Under the pieces are notes generated by a model. The model was not told the DNA's origin. It saw nothing but the letters and a program-made list of their open reading frames with translations, and did not search any database. The position numbers and the translations under genes are program-made. From Actinomycetospora soli (lineage in GTDB: Bacteria > Actinomycetota > Actinomycetes > Mycobacteriales > Pseudonocardiaceae), in the NCBI RefSeq assembly GCF_021026295.1, contig NZ_JAJNDA010000001.1, positions 434,001 through 498,000 on the forward strand: a stretch of 64,000 nt of DNA, given 5' to 3'. Below are positions 52,345-60,739 of the stretch, in pieces. The stretch's first letter is position 1, and each line of letters begins with the position of its first letter.

Positions 52345-53202
52345 TCACCGCGGTCGACCCGCGATCTGGTCGCGCAGGAGGCTCAGGCCCACGGTGCCGG
52401 CCGCGATCGCGAACACCCCCGCCCCGAGTCCGATCAGCCGCAGGTCCACCGCCACCCGCTCGGCGAAGACCGTCAGCCCCCACGTCACGGCCACGATCGG
52501 GTTCGCGAGCGTGATGCCGGGCTGCGCCCAGATCAGGTCGTGCGCCTGCAGCGCCTGCTGGAGGTAGAGGAAGGAGACGACGCCCCCGACGAGCACGCCG
52601 TAGGTCTGCCAGGCGGTCAGCACCCCGCCGAGGCCCGCCGCGTACGCGGGTCCGAGGCCCGCGAGCAGGGCGGCGTTGAACCCGTACATGACCCCGGCGG
52701 CGATCCCGAACCACAGGGCCCGCTGCCGCCCCCGACCGGCCCGACCGAGGACCGTCAGGACCGCGAGGAGCACGACGACGACCGTCGTCCCCACGACCCA
52801 CCCGCCGGTGGTCGCGGCCTGCGGCCCGCCCCGGTCGGTCTCCAGGCACGCCAGGAACAGCGCGACGCCGCCGGCCATCACCCCGACCGACAGCCACGCC
52901 CGCCGTCCGAGCGGGGTGCCGAGCGCGAGCGCCCCCAGCAGGAGCGTGAACGGCAGCTCGACCACGAGCACGGGCTGCACCACGGTGATCGGGGCAAGGG
53001 TGAGCGCCAGTGCCTGCAGCACGAACCCGACGACGTGCGCCGCGATGCCGCCGAGCCACGCGGGACGGCGGGCGAGCGTCAGGAGGCCCTGCCACCACCG
53101 GGCCGTCGGGTCGTGGTGGCGGGAGGCCGAGCGCTGCAGGGCGGAGCCGACGGCGTTGCCCGCGGCTGCCGCCACGGCCACCAACACCCCGGCGAGCAGC
53201 AT
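52345..53202 (-). CDS. DMT-family membrane transporter
   Basis: The 285-residue protein has nine to ten hydrophobic helices in two repeats typical of the drug/metabolite transporter family, and resembles the NIPA/EamA side of it (ITVVQPVLVVELPFTLLLG, DLIWAQPGITLANPIVAV). The substrate is unknown. ATG 53202 is preferred to a start 30 bases upstream, which lies in a palindrome. It is 18 bases from the palindrome that follows the nuclease-like gene. Confidence 0.8.
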   Translation of the reverse strand: MLLAGVLVAVAAAAGNAVGSALQRSASRHHDPTARWWQGLLTLARRPAWLGGIAAHVVGFVLQALALTLAPITVVQPVLVVELPFTLLLGALALGTPLGRRAWLSVGVMAGGVALFLACLETDRGGPQAATTGGWVVGTTVVVVLLAVLTVLGRAGRGRQRALWFGIAAGVMYGFNAALLAGLGPAYAAGLGGVLTAWQTYGVLVGGVVSFLYLQQALQAHDLIWAQPGITLANPIVAVTWGLTVFAERVAVDLRLIGLGAGVFAIAAGTVGLSLLRDQIAGRPR

Positions 53203-53219
53203 GGGCGCAGTGTGCCCGA

Positions 53220-53269
53220 GGCAGGTGAGCACTAATGGTCGCTATAGCGACCGTTAGTGCTCACCTGCC
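53220..53269 (-). terminator. 50-bp near-perfect palindrome after the nuclease-like gene
   Basis: Two 25-base arms (53220-53244 and 53245-53269) meet with no loop and differ by one G-T type mismatch. The outer arm is GGCAGGTGAGCACTAA. The stop of the minus-strand nuclease-like gene (53261-53263) lies in the right arm. It probably ends that transcript before the DMT gene. The GTGAGCAC arm matches the palindrome at 6857-6902. Confidence 0.75.
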
Positions 53270-53827
53270 GGAGGCACACGGCGACAGCCACAGTCCCCGC
53301 TCCGCCTGCTCGGCCCGGTCCTCGGCAGCGCGGACGGCCGGCATCCGCTCGGGCGGGGCGTCGGCGGAGTACGCGCGGACGGTGCCGGCCTCGGCCGCGA
53401 GCACGGCGTAGTCGTCCTGCGGGAGCGACACCCACGCCAGGGCGCGGGAGAAACGGTCGGAGCGGCCGTCGCCGCTGAGGGTCACGGCCTTGCCGGTGAG
53501 GGTCTTGCGGGCGAACTGCAACGCCTGCTCGGCGTAGCAGCGCTCCGGGGGTTGGACGCCGAGCGCGCGGACCCGCAGCGTGCGGCCGCCCTCGAGGCGG
53601 ACGTCGATCGTCACCGGGTCGGCCACGGCGAGCACCGTCGCCGGCTCGCCCGCGGCGAGCAGTTCGGGGGCGGCGGCCACCGACACCGAGGGCGGGGCGG
53701 GCGAGGCGGCCGGCCCCGGCGGGTCCGCCGACACCGGGACCGCCCCGGACAGCACCCCGACCCCGCCGAGCAGGGCGACGAGGCACGCCGCCGCGAGGAG
53801 CACGCGCGGTGCGGTCCCGGTCGTCAC
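53261..53827 (-). CDS. Secreted thermonuclease-like (SNase-fold) protein
   Basis: The 188-residue product begins with a signal segment (VLLAAACLVALLGGVGVLSG), a Pro/Ala-rich stretch, then an SNase-like beta-barrel. Visible parts are PVTIDVRLEGGRTLRVRALG, the QPPERCYAEQAL stretch, and RFSRALAWV, with RAAEDRAEQAERGLWL at the end as in thermonucleases. Some catalytic residues of staphylococcal nuclease are changed, so nuclease activity is uncertain. GTG 53827 is the start. Confidence 0.7.
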   Translation of the reverse strand: MTTGTAPRVLLAAACLVALLGGVGVLSGAVPVSADPPGPAASPAPPSVSVAAAPELLAAGEPATVLAVADPVTIDVRLEGGRTLRVRALGVQPPERCYAEQALQFARKTLTGKAVTLSGDGRSDRFSRALAWVSLPQDDYAVLAAEAGTVRAYSADAPPERMPAVRAAEDRAEQAERGLWLSPCASGR

Positions 53828-53875
53828 GCGCGCCAGTGTGACGCACCGTGAAAATCCACCCGCAACCGGTCACCT

Positions 53876-55072
53876 TCAGTAGCTTCGGACACCATTCACG
53901 GGCAGCCGTCGCACGCCGAGCACCCCACGCGGGTAGGGCTCGAGCGCCTCCATCGAGCCACTCGCCGGCGACAGCGCGTCGTACCGGGCCGTCAGCTCCT
54001 CCAGGGCGACGCGACCCTCCAACCGGGCCAGCGGCGCGCCGAGGCAGAAGTGCACGCCGTGACCGAACGCCGTCTGCGCGCCCCCGCCGATCCCCCGGTC
54101 CAGGACGAACGCCTCGGGGTCGGCGAAGGCCCGCTCGTCGTGGTTCGCCGCGAGCATCCACACCACGACGAAGCGGTCGGCCGGGATCGTCGTGCCCGCG
54201 AGCTCGACCGGCTCGGTGGTGACCCGGGCCGTCATCGTGAACGGGCTCCGCAGCCGCAGCACCTCCTCGATCGCGGCCGGGATCGTCGTCGGGTCCGCCC
54301 GCAGGCCCGCCCACACCCCGGGGTGCTCGGCGAAGGTCCGCACGGCGTTGCCGAGCAGCACCGTCGTTGTGATGTGGCCGGCGAGCAGGAGCAGCAGCGA
54401 GAAGTTCGCGGCCTCCTCGTCGTCGAGCCCGGCCTCGACCAGCGCCGAGATCAGGTCGTCGGTCGGGGCCGACCGGCGCTCCTGCACCCGCGCGGTCAGG
54501 TAGGCGGCGATGTCGGCCATCGCGGCGGCGACGCGCTCCCCCAGCGCCGGGTCGGACGGATCGTCCACCTGCATCGAGAAGAGGCGGTCGGCCCACGTCC
54601 GGAAGAGCGGGTGGTCGGCCTCGGGCAGGCCGAGCATCTCCGCGATCACGGTGACCGGCAGCGGGAAGGCGAGGGCGTCGACCAGGTCGAACGACCCGTC
54701 GTCGGGAACGGCGTCGAGCAGCCGGCGCGTGATCTCGCGGATGCGCGGCTCGAGGTCGGCGACGCGCCTCGGGGTGAAGGCGGTGGAGACGATCGAGCGC
54801 AGCCGGCGGTGCTCCGGCGGGTCGATCTGGGTGAGCATCCCGCGCGAGACCTGCTTCGCCGAGGGCGCCAGACGCGAGGTCTCCGACGAGAAGCGGGCCG
54901 GGTCGCGCAGCACCGTCTGCACGTCGGCCTGGCGGAACACGTGGTACATCCCGTACCGGTCGCGCCAGACGGGGTGGTCGCGGCGCATCTCCGCGAGCCA
55001 CGCGAGCAGGGCGGGTTCGTCCGTGGTGTCGGGGGCGACGGCGTCGGCCGGGGCCATCTCGGTGGTGGTCAT
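53876..55072 (-). CDS. Cytochrome P450 with AGHITT I-helix
   Basis: This 398-residue P450 has the heme loop FGHGVHFCLGAPLARLEG (Cys343), K-helix EEVLRLRSP and the B-helix DPPEHRRLRSIVSTAF. In the I-helix, LLLLAGHITTT has Ile where most bacterial P450s have Glu or Asp before the Thr. Related natural-product P450s with AGHxT are known, so this may reflect a subgroup rather than loss of function. The ATG overlaps the TetR stop by four bases, and it is likely controlled by that TetR. Confidence 0.87.
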   Translation of the reverse strand: MTTTEMAPADAVAPDTTDEPALLAWLAEMRRDHPVWRDRYGMYHVFRQADVQTVLRDPARFSSETSRLAPSAKQVSRGMLTQIDPPEHRRLRSIVSTAFTPRRVADLEPRIREITRRLLDAVPDDGSFDLVDALAFPLPVTVIAEMLGLPEADHPLFRTWADRLFSMQVDDPSDPALGERVAAAMADIAAYLTARVQERRSAPTDDLISALVEAGLDDEEAANFSLLLLLAGHITTTVLLGNAVRTFAEHPGVWAGLRADPTTIPAAIEEVLRLRSPFTMTARVTTEPVELAGTTIPADRFVVVWMLAANHDERAFADPEAFVLDRGIGGGAQTAFGHGVHFCLGAPLARLEGRVALEELTARYDALSPASGSMEALEPYPRGVLGVRRLPVNGVRSY

Positions 55073-55761
55073 GGTTCCTCCGGATCCGGAAGGACCCCGC
55101 TCAGGACACTGAGCCGGGCGTCGTAGAGGTCGGCGATCTCGGTGGCCGCGACGGCGAGCGCGTCGGGGCCGGGCAGGTCCGCGGGCTCGAAGGCGCGGCG
55201 GACGGTGGTGGCGAGGGCGTCGGCACGGCCGTCGAGGTCGAGGGGGACGTCGGTGATCGCGTCGAGCGCGAAGAAGCCCCACACCGTCGCGTCCAGGCGG
55301 TAGCCGAGCTCGGGGTCGTCGGCCGGGTCGTCGGCCAACAGGCCGTGGTGGTGCATGAGGGCCAGGTGGCGCGCGTCGTAGCCGGCCTGCCCCCGGCGCA
55401 TCGCGAGACCGGTCTTCGTGTCGGAGACGAGCGCGCCGAGCAGCGCCGTGTCCCCGGTGTAGAGCGCCTTGGCCAGCGGCCGGCGCATGACCAGCAGGAA
55501 CGACGAGCGCATGCTCCGGTGCAGCAGCACCTCGCGCGGGTCGCGGCGCAGGCTCGTCACGAACTCCCGCCCGAGGTCCACGCCCTCGCGGACCAGGACG
55601 GACGCGAACAGCTCGGCCTTGCTCGGCCAGTGCAGGTACACCGTCCCCTTCCCGACGGCGGCCCGCTCGGCCACGTCGGCGACGGTCACCTTCCGGTAGC
55701 CGTGGGCGAGCAGCAGCTCCCCGGCGGCGTCGAGCACCCGCCGGCCCCGCTCCTCGGTCAC
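55069..55761 (-). CDS. TetR-family regulator of the P450
   Basis: This 230-residue regulator has a helix-turn-helix (VTVADVAERAAVGKGTVYLHW) and a ligand-binding domain (FFALDAITDVPLDLDG). GTG 55761 is preferred; a TTG three codons upstream is possible. It precedes and overlaps the P450 gene (ATGA). A likely operator lies just upstream at 55764-55786. Confidence 0.85.
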   Translation of the reverse strand: MTEERGRRVLDAAGELLLAHGYRKVTVADVAERAAVGKGTVYLHWPSKAELFASVLVREGVDLGREFVTSLRRDPREVLLHRSMRSSFLLVMRRPLAKALYTGDTALLGALVSDTKTGLAMRRGQAGYDARHLALMHHHGLLADDPADDPELGYRLDATVWGFFALDAITDVPLDLDGRADALATTVRRAFEPADLPGPDALAVAATEIADLYDARLSVLSGVLPDPEEP

Positions 55762-55763
55762 CG

Positions 55764-55786
55764 TGACCAACTTTCGAATATGGTCA
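55764..55786. promoter_or_regulatory. Operator candidate for the P450/TetR operon
   Basis: TGACCA and TGGTCA are inverted across an 11-base spacer that contains TTCGAA, making a 23-base near-palindrome. It lies immediately upstream of the TetR start and in the region divergent to the quinone reductase gene. The TetR product is the natural candidate to bind it. Confidence 0.55.
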
Positions 55787-55862
55787 TGCGGTCACGCTAG
55801 ACCCGCCCGGCCTGCCCGGGAAGAGGGTGCGGGCGGCCGGCTCCCCCGCAAAGATCGGCAGC

Positions 55863-56846
55863 ATGACGAGGACGGTGCGGTTCTCCGAGCTGGGCGACCC
55901 GTCGGTGCTGGAGGTGGTCGAGCGCGAGGACCCGGTTCCAGCGCCCGACGAGCTGGTCGTCGACGTCGCCGCGATCGGGCTCAACCGGGCGGAGTCGATG
56001 TTCCGGCGCGGCACCTATATCGAGGAGACCCGCCTGCCCGCGGGGCTGGGCTACGAGTGCAGTGGGACGGTGTCGGCGGTCGGGGCGCCGGGGCGGTTCG
56101 CGGTGGGCGACCGGGTCAGCGTGGTGCCGGGGTTCTCGATGAACGACTACTCCGTCTACGCCGAGAAAGCCCTCGTCCCGGCCCGGGCGGTGGTGCCGCT
56201 GCCGGAGAACACCTCCTGGGTCGACGGCGCCGCCGTGTGGATGCCCTTCCTCGTCGGCTACGGCGGGCTCGTCGAGACCGGGGGCCTGCGCGCCGGCGAC
56301 CACGTGCTCATCACCGCGGCGACCTCGAGCGTCGGGCTGGCCGCGATGGCCGTCGCCCGCCGGGTCGGCGCGATCCCGATCGCCACCTCGCGGTCGTCGT
56401 CGAAGGCGCAGCAGCTGCTCGACGCGGGGGCGGCGCACGTCGTCGCGACCGGGGAGGAGGACCTCGTCGGGAAGGTCCTGGAGATCACCGGCGGCCGCGG
56501 CGTGGAGCACGTCTTCGACGCCGTCGCCGGACCCGGGGTCGCCGACCTGTGCCGGGCGACCGCGACGGGCGGCATCGTCACGATCCACGGTCTGCTCTCG
56601 GGGCAGCCGACGATCTTCCCCGCCGAGACGTTGCCGGATCTCTGGATGCGCAGCTATACCCTCTTCGCGATGACGCACGACGAGGAGCGACTGCGCCGTG
56701 CGGGCGAGTTCGTGGGCGCGGGACTGCGCTCCGGGGACTTCGCGCCGCAGGTCGACCGGGTGTTCGCCGGGCTGGACTCGATCGTGGAGGCGCACGAGTA
56801 CCTGGAGTCGAACGCCCAGGTCGGGAAGATCGTGGTGACCCCTTGA
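55863..56846 (+). CDS. Zinc-free quinone/enone oxidoreductase
   Basis: The 327-residue medium-chain reductase lacks the zinc-binding cysteines and keeps the NADPH motif ITAATSSVGLAAM. Substrate-domain segments AAIGLNRAESMFRRG and LGYECSGTV are typical of quinone reductase-like proteins. It reduces quinones or activated double bonds with NADPH. Its stop overlaps the TTG start of the phosphotransferase-like gene (TTGA), so they are co-transcribed. It is divergent from the TetR/P450 operon. Confidence 0.85.
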   Translation: MTRTVRFSELGDPSVLEVVEREDPVPAPDELVVDVAAIGLNRAESMFRRGTYIEETRLPAGLGYECSGTVSAVGAPGRFAVGDRVSVVPGFSMNDYSVYAEKALVPARAVVPLPENTSWVDGAAVWMPFLVGYGGLVETGGLRAGDHVLITAATSSVGLAAMAVARRVGAIPIATSRSSSKAQQLLDAGAAHVVATGEEDLVGKVLEITGGRGVEHVFDAVAGPGVADLCRATATGGIVTIHGLLSGQPTIFPAETLPDLWMRSYTLFAMTHDEERLRRAGEFVGAGLRSGDFAPQVDRVFAGLDSIVEAHEYLESNAQVGKIVVTP

Positions 56847-57874
56847 GCCGTTCCGGAGATTCCGGTGTCCCTGACGAGGCCGTGACCTGGTTCCTCGACC
56901 ACGTGCCGGGCGTGGTGGGCGAGCCGGTCTTCCGGCGCATCACCGGCGGGCGTTCGAACCTGACCTACCGGGTGTCCGACGAGGCCGGCACCACCTGGGC
57001 GCTGCGCCGCCAGCCGCTGGGCGGCGTGCTCGAGACCGCCCACGACATGGGTCGCGAGTGGCGCTTCCTCACCGCCCTCGCCCCCACCGACGTCCCGGTG
57101 CCCCGCCCGGTGGCGTTCTGCGACGACCGGGACGTCGCGGGCGTCGACTTCTACGTCATGGACTTCGCCCCGGGCCGGGTGCTGAACAGCGTCTCCGACG
57201 CCGCGTGGGTGACGTCGTCGGAGGTGAAGCAGCGCATCGGCGAGTCCACGATGGACGTGCTGGCGGCGCTGCACGCCGTGGAGCCGGCCGAGGTCGGACT
57301 CGACGACCTGGCCCGCCCGGGCAACTTCGTCGAGCGTCAGCTCAAGCGCTGGCACCGGCAGGCGCACCAGTCCGCGATGGAGGACCTCAGCGCGATCGAC
57401 CGGGCCCACCAAGCGCTCTCCGAGCGGGTCCCCGAGCCGCCGGCCAACCGGATCGCGCACGGCGACTTCCGCACCGGGAACATCTCCTACCTCGACGACG
57501 GGACCGCCGCCGCCGTCTTCGACTGGGAGCTCGCGACGATCGGCGACCCCTACTGCGACCTCGGGCACATCCTGGTCTCGTGGTCGCAGGAGGGCGACAC
57601 GGTGCCGGCCGCGCTGCCCAACCCGACGCAGCTCGGCGGCTTCCCGACCCGCGAGGACCTGATCGCGCGCTACGAGCAGGCGTCGGGCACCAAGCTCCCG
57701 GACATCGACTTCTACATCGCCTTCGCCCGCTGGCGCGCCGCGTGCATCCACGCCGGCGTGTGGACGCGCTACCAGGCCGGCGACATGGGCGACGCCGCCG
57801 ACGCCGACGAGGTCACCGGCCCCGAGGCGATCGTGGCGCAGGCCGAGTCGGCCCTGTGGCAGCTGGGGCTCTGA
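56843..57874 (+). CDS. APH-family phosphotransferase (ACAD10-like kinase)
   Basis: The 343-residue protein has the kinase fold of aminoglycoside phosphotransferases: RITGGRSNLTYRV, the catalytic HGDFRTGNI and the metal-binding FDWELATIGDP. This subgroup, related to the kinase domain of ACAD10, phosphorylates hydroxy-acids or hydroxyacyl-CoA in fatty-acid and aromatic catabolism, rather than antibiotics. The TTG start is inferred from the overlap with the reductase stop. It ends 5 bases before a repeat unit. Confidence 0.82.
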   Translation: MSRSGDSGVPDEAVTWFLDHVPGVVGEPVFRRITGGRSNLTYRVSDEAGTTWALRRQPLGGVLETAHDMGREWRFLTALAPTDVPVPRPVAFCDDRDVAGVDFYVMDFAPGRVLNSVSDAAWVTSSEVKQRIGESTMDVLAALHAVEPAEVGLDDLARPGNFVERQLKRWHRQAHQSAMEDLSAIDRAHQALSERVPEPPANRIAHGDFRTGNISYLDDGTAAAVFDWELATIGDPYCDLGHILVSWSQEGDTVPAALPNPTQLGGFPTREDLIARYEQASGTKLPDIDFYIAFARWRAACIHAGVWTRYQAGDMGDAADADEVTGPEAIVAQAESALWQLGL

Positions 57875-57879
57875 CCCCC

Positions 57880-57935
57880 TGGCAGGAAAGCGTCGTTGCC
57901 GGCACCCAGTGACAGCAACGACGCTTTCCTGTCAC
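57880..57935. repeat. CAACGACGCTTTCCTG repeat, copy 3 (inverted pair)
   Basis: AGGAAAGCGTCGTTGC (57884-57899) and GCAACGACGCTTTCCT (57915-57930) form a perfect 16-bp stem with a 15-base loop. The right half also matches copies 1 and 2 (CAGTGACAGCAACGACG). It lies between convergent genes (stops at 57874 and 57946), so here it may act as a bidirectional terminator. Confidence 0.82.
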
Positions 57936-57945
57936 ACCAGCCGGC

Positions 57946-59175
57946 TCAGAACCGCCGCGCCCGCCGCATCCGGGCGGGCCGCTCGACGAGGCTGCGCACC
58001 CAGTCGCCCACGCTGTAGTCGATCCCGGCGAGCAGGGCCGGCAGGCGCAGCGCGGGGCCCCGCCCCCGACTCGTGCGCGCGAGCTGGATGCGGTGCCACC
58101 CCGCCCCGACCGCCGCGCCGAGCAGCGCCCGCACCGGCGCCGGGCCGCCCAACCGCGGGGCGGGCCGGTCCAGCGTGTCGACCTCCCCGCGCACGAACCG
58201 GCCGGCCAGGTCGGGTCGCACCGCGAGCGGCCGCCCCACGCCGACCGCGGCGCACACACCCGACGCCAACGCCTCGTCGACCTCCGCCCGGGACCGGAAC
58301 CCGCCGGTGAGCACCACCGGCACGTCGACCTCCTTCGACAGCACGGCCGCGGAGTTCCAGAACGGCGACTCGTGCTCCCCCGCGAGGTCGCTCCCGGACG
58401 CGTCCAGCCCCACCATCGCGGGTTTCTCGTAGTTCCCGCCGGAGACCTCGAGCAGGTCCACGCCCTCGTCGTCGAGCCACCCGCCGAGCTCGACGAGCTC
58501 GTCGTCGTCCCGGGCGTCGAGCTTCACCGCGACGATCGCGGAGTCCGGCAGCGCCCGGCGCACCCCCGCGACGATCCCGAGCAGGAACCGCGCGCGGTTG
58601 GTCAGGGAGCCGCCGTGGGGATCGGTGCGCCGGTTCGTCTCCGGGTCCAGGAAGCTCGACAGCAGGTAGCCGTGCGCGGCGTGCACCTCCACGCCCGCGA
58701 AGCCGGCATCGACCACCCGGCGGGCGACCTCGACGAACCGCTCCTGCAGCTCGGCGATCTCCAGCACCGAGAGCGCCCGCGGCCGGGCGTACGCCCCGCC
58801 GAGCGCCACCGCCGGGCCGGACGAGGGCCCCACCGGGTGCGGGTTGACGAAGCGGGTCGTCTGCCGCCCCGGGTGCGAGAGCTGCACGATCGTCGGCACC
58901 GCACTCGCGGCCTCCGCCCACCGGCGCAGCGCGCGGTCGTCGGTCCAGGAGTCCACGACGACGTTGCGCGCCCGCTCCAGGTGCGCCCGGTCCACCATGA
59001 CGTTGCCGGTGATCACGAGGCCCGGTCCGCCCGCCGCCGCGGCACGGTAGAGCCGCTCGTGGCGGTGCGAGGCGTCGCCGTGCCGGTCGGCGATGCTCTC
59101 GGTCATCGCCGCCCGCACCAGGCGGTTCGGCAGCACCGCACCGCACGGCAGCGCGAGGGGCTCGGAGAGGTTCAC
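57946..59175 (-). CDS. Old yellow enzyme-like NADH:flavin oxidoreductase
   Basis: The 409-residue TIM-barrel flavoenzyme has the OYE signatures LPNRLVRAAMTESIADRHG, QLSHPGRQTT, and VEVHAAHGYLLSSFLDPETN followed by RTDPHGGS. It likely reduces activated C=C bonds of enones, enoates or nitro compounds. GTG 59175 is the start. A perfect TetR-type operator lies 48 bases upstream, shared with the divergent hydrolase/TetR operon. Confidence 0.86.
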   Translation of the reverse strand: MNLSEPLALPCGAVLPNRLVRAAMTESIADRHGDASHRHERLYRAAAAGGPGLVITGNVMVDRAHLERARNVVVDSWTDDRALRRWAEAASAVPTIVQLSHPGRQTTRFVNPHPVGPSSGPAVALGGAYARPRALSVLEIAELQERFVEVARRVVDAGFAGVEVHAAHGYLLSSFLDPETNRRTDPHGGSLTNRARFLLGIVAGVRRALPDSAIVAVKLDARDDDELVELGGWLDDEGVDLLEVSGGNYEKPAMVGLDASGSDLAGEHESPFWNSAAVLSKEVDVPVVLTGGFRSRAEVDEALASGVCAAVGVGRPLAVRPDLAGRFVRGEVDTLDRPAPRLGGPAPVRALLGAAVGAGWHRIQLARTSRGRGPALRLPALLAGIDYSVGDWVRSLVERPARMRRARRF

Positions 59176-59223
59176 ACCAGGAGTAACCGTCCGCGACGGA
59201 AAACGGTGCGGGTTGTGCGAGCA

Positions 59224-59239
59224 CTGACCGATCGGTCAG
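59224..59239. promoter_or_regulatory. Perfect TetR-type operator CTGACCGATCGGTCAG
   Basis: A 16-bp perfect palindrome in the 74-base gap between the divergent OYE and hydrolase genes. The GACCGNNCGGTC core is a common TetR-family site. The TetR gene at 60188 is the second gene of the plus-strand operon and the obvious regulator of both directions. Confidence 0.72.
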
Positions 59240-59249
59240 ACTCCTGACC

Positions 59250-60191
59250 GTGCGGAGATTCGCGGTCGGGCTCGTCGTCCTGGCGCTCGTCGCCGTCGTC
59301 CTCCTGACGACGACGGGCTCGGCGCCGGTCGGGCACTTCACCTCGGCCGCCGGGAAGGACCGGTTCGACGCGGCGTACGGGGCGGCGATGGCCCGGATGC
59401 CGCCGCCGGACGCGACGCTCGACGTCCGGACGGGCTTCGGCGTCGTCCGGATGTACCGCTACGACGGGGCGCCCGGGGACCCGCTGGTCCTCCTGCCCGG
59501 CCGGGCCGCGCCGTCGCCGTTGTGGGCGGACAACCTGGCGACGCTGCGTGCGGTGCGCACCGTCTACCTGATCGACCTGCTCGGGGAGCCGGGCGCGTCG
59601 GTCCAGTCCCGGCCGATCACCGACGACGCCGACCAGGCGGCCTGGCTCGCCGAGGCCCTCGCCGCCGTCGGGGCACCGCGCGTGCACCTGGTCGGGTACT
59701 CGATCGGCGGCTGGACCGCGGCGAACCTCGCGACCCCCTATCGGCGTGCTGCTGGAAGGTCCGGAGAACGGCTGGCGAGCGTGGTCCTGCTCGACCCCGC
59801 GATGACCTACGCCTCCCTCCCGCTCGGCACCGTGCTCCGCTCCGTGCCCGCGTCCGTCCGCCGGCTGCCGCGCTCCTGGCGCGACGCGTTCGCCTCCTAC
59901 ACGGCGAACGGCGCGCCGGTCGAGCACGAGCCGGTCGCCGAGATGATCGAGGCCGGGATGCAGACCTACCCCCTCGCGCTCCCGCAGCCCGGGCTGCTCG
60001 AGCCCCGCCTCCCGGTGCCGACCCTGGTGATCCTCGCCGGCCGGTCCGTGATGCACGACAGCGCCGTGGCCGCGGCGACGGCCAACCGGCTCGGCGCCCG
60101 GGTGCTGACCTACCCCGACGCCTCGCACGCCCTCACCGGCGACTACCCGGACCGGGTCGCCGCCGACGTCGCTGCTTTCCTGACGTCGTGA
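59250..60191 (+). CDS. Exported alpha/beta hydrolase
   Basis: The 313-residue protein starts with a hydrophobic segment (VGLVVLALVAVVLL) serving as signal peptide or anchor. An alpha/beta hydrolase domain follows with the nucleophile elbow LVGYSIGGWTAAN and a late PDASHALTGD for the His. It may hydrolyse esters outside the cytoplasm. The start is GTG 59250, and the stop overlaps the TetR start (GTGA). It is divergent from the OYE gene. Confidence 0.82.
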   Translation: MRRFAVGLVVLALVAVVLLTTTGSAPVGHFTSAAGKDRFDAAYGAAMARMPPPDATLDVRTGFGVVRMYRYDGAPGDPLVLLPGRAAPSPLWADNLATLRAVRTVYLIDLLGEPGASVQSRPITDDADQAAWLAEALAAVGAPRVHLVGYSIGGWTAANLATPYRRAAGRSGERLASVVLLDPAMTYASLPLGTVLRSVPASVRRLPRSWRDAFASYTANGAPVEHEPVAEMIEAGMQTYPLALPQPGLLEPRLPVPTLVILAGRSVMHDSAVAAATANRLGARVLTYPDASHALTGDYPDRVAADVAAFLTS

Positions 60192-60739
60192 CCTTCACCG
60201 AGGAGGCCCGGCGCCGTCAGCTCGTGGACGTGACGATCGGGATGCTCGCCGAGCACGGGTACGGCCGGTGCTCCCTCGCCCGGATCGCCGAGGCCGCCGG
60301 GGTCACCAAGGGGGCGGTGCTCTACCACTTCCGGTCGAAGGACGCGGTGGTCCGCGCGGCCTACGAGCACGTGCTCGGCGAGCTCGTCGGGGCCGTCGGG
60401 GCGGCCGTCGACGCCGCCCCGACGCCGGGCGCGGCCGTCGACGCCTACGTCACGACGATGCTCGCCCACCTCGGCGCCCGCCCGGACCACGCGCGGGTGC
60501 TGGCCGACTCGCTCGACGCGGCGGTCGTCCGCGACCGCGAGGACCGCCCGGCCCGCTGGCGGCCCGTCGCCGCGTTGATCGAGGCGGCCCAGGCCGCCGG
60601 TCAGTACCGCCCCGGCGACCCGCGCGTGCTCGCCGTCGCGCTCGGCGGCGCCGTCGACGGGCTGGTCGCGGAGAAGCTCGCCGACCCGTCGTTCGACCTC
60701 GACGCCGCCGCGGCGACGCTCAGCGGGCGAGCGCGATGA
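60188..60739 (+). CDS. TetR-family regulator of the OYE/hydrolase locus
   Basis: This 183-residue regulator has the helix-turn-helix CSLARIAEAAGVTKGAVLYH (residues 28-47 or so) and a small helical effector domain. It overlaps the hydrolase gene by four bases and probably binds CTGACCGATCGGTCAG at 59224-59239, controlling both the OYE gene and its own operon. Its 3' end overlaps the opposite membrane-protein gene by 20 bases. Confidence 0.87.
   Translation: MTFTEEARRRQLVDVTIGMLAEHGYGRCSLARIAEAAGVTKGAVLYHFRSKDAVVRAAYEHVLGELVGAVGAAVDAAPTPGAAVDAYVTTMLAHLGARPDHARVLADSLDAAVVRDREDRPARWRPVAALIEAAQAAGQYRPGDPRVLAVALGGAVDGLVAEKLADPSFDLDAAAATLSGRAR

Noticed and set aside
56843-57874. Antibiotic-resistance aminoglycoside phosphotransferase
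   Set aside because: The sequence and its reductase partner fit the ACAD10-like catabolic kinase subgroup instead.
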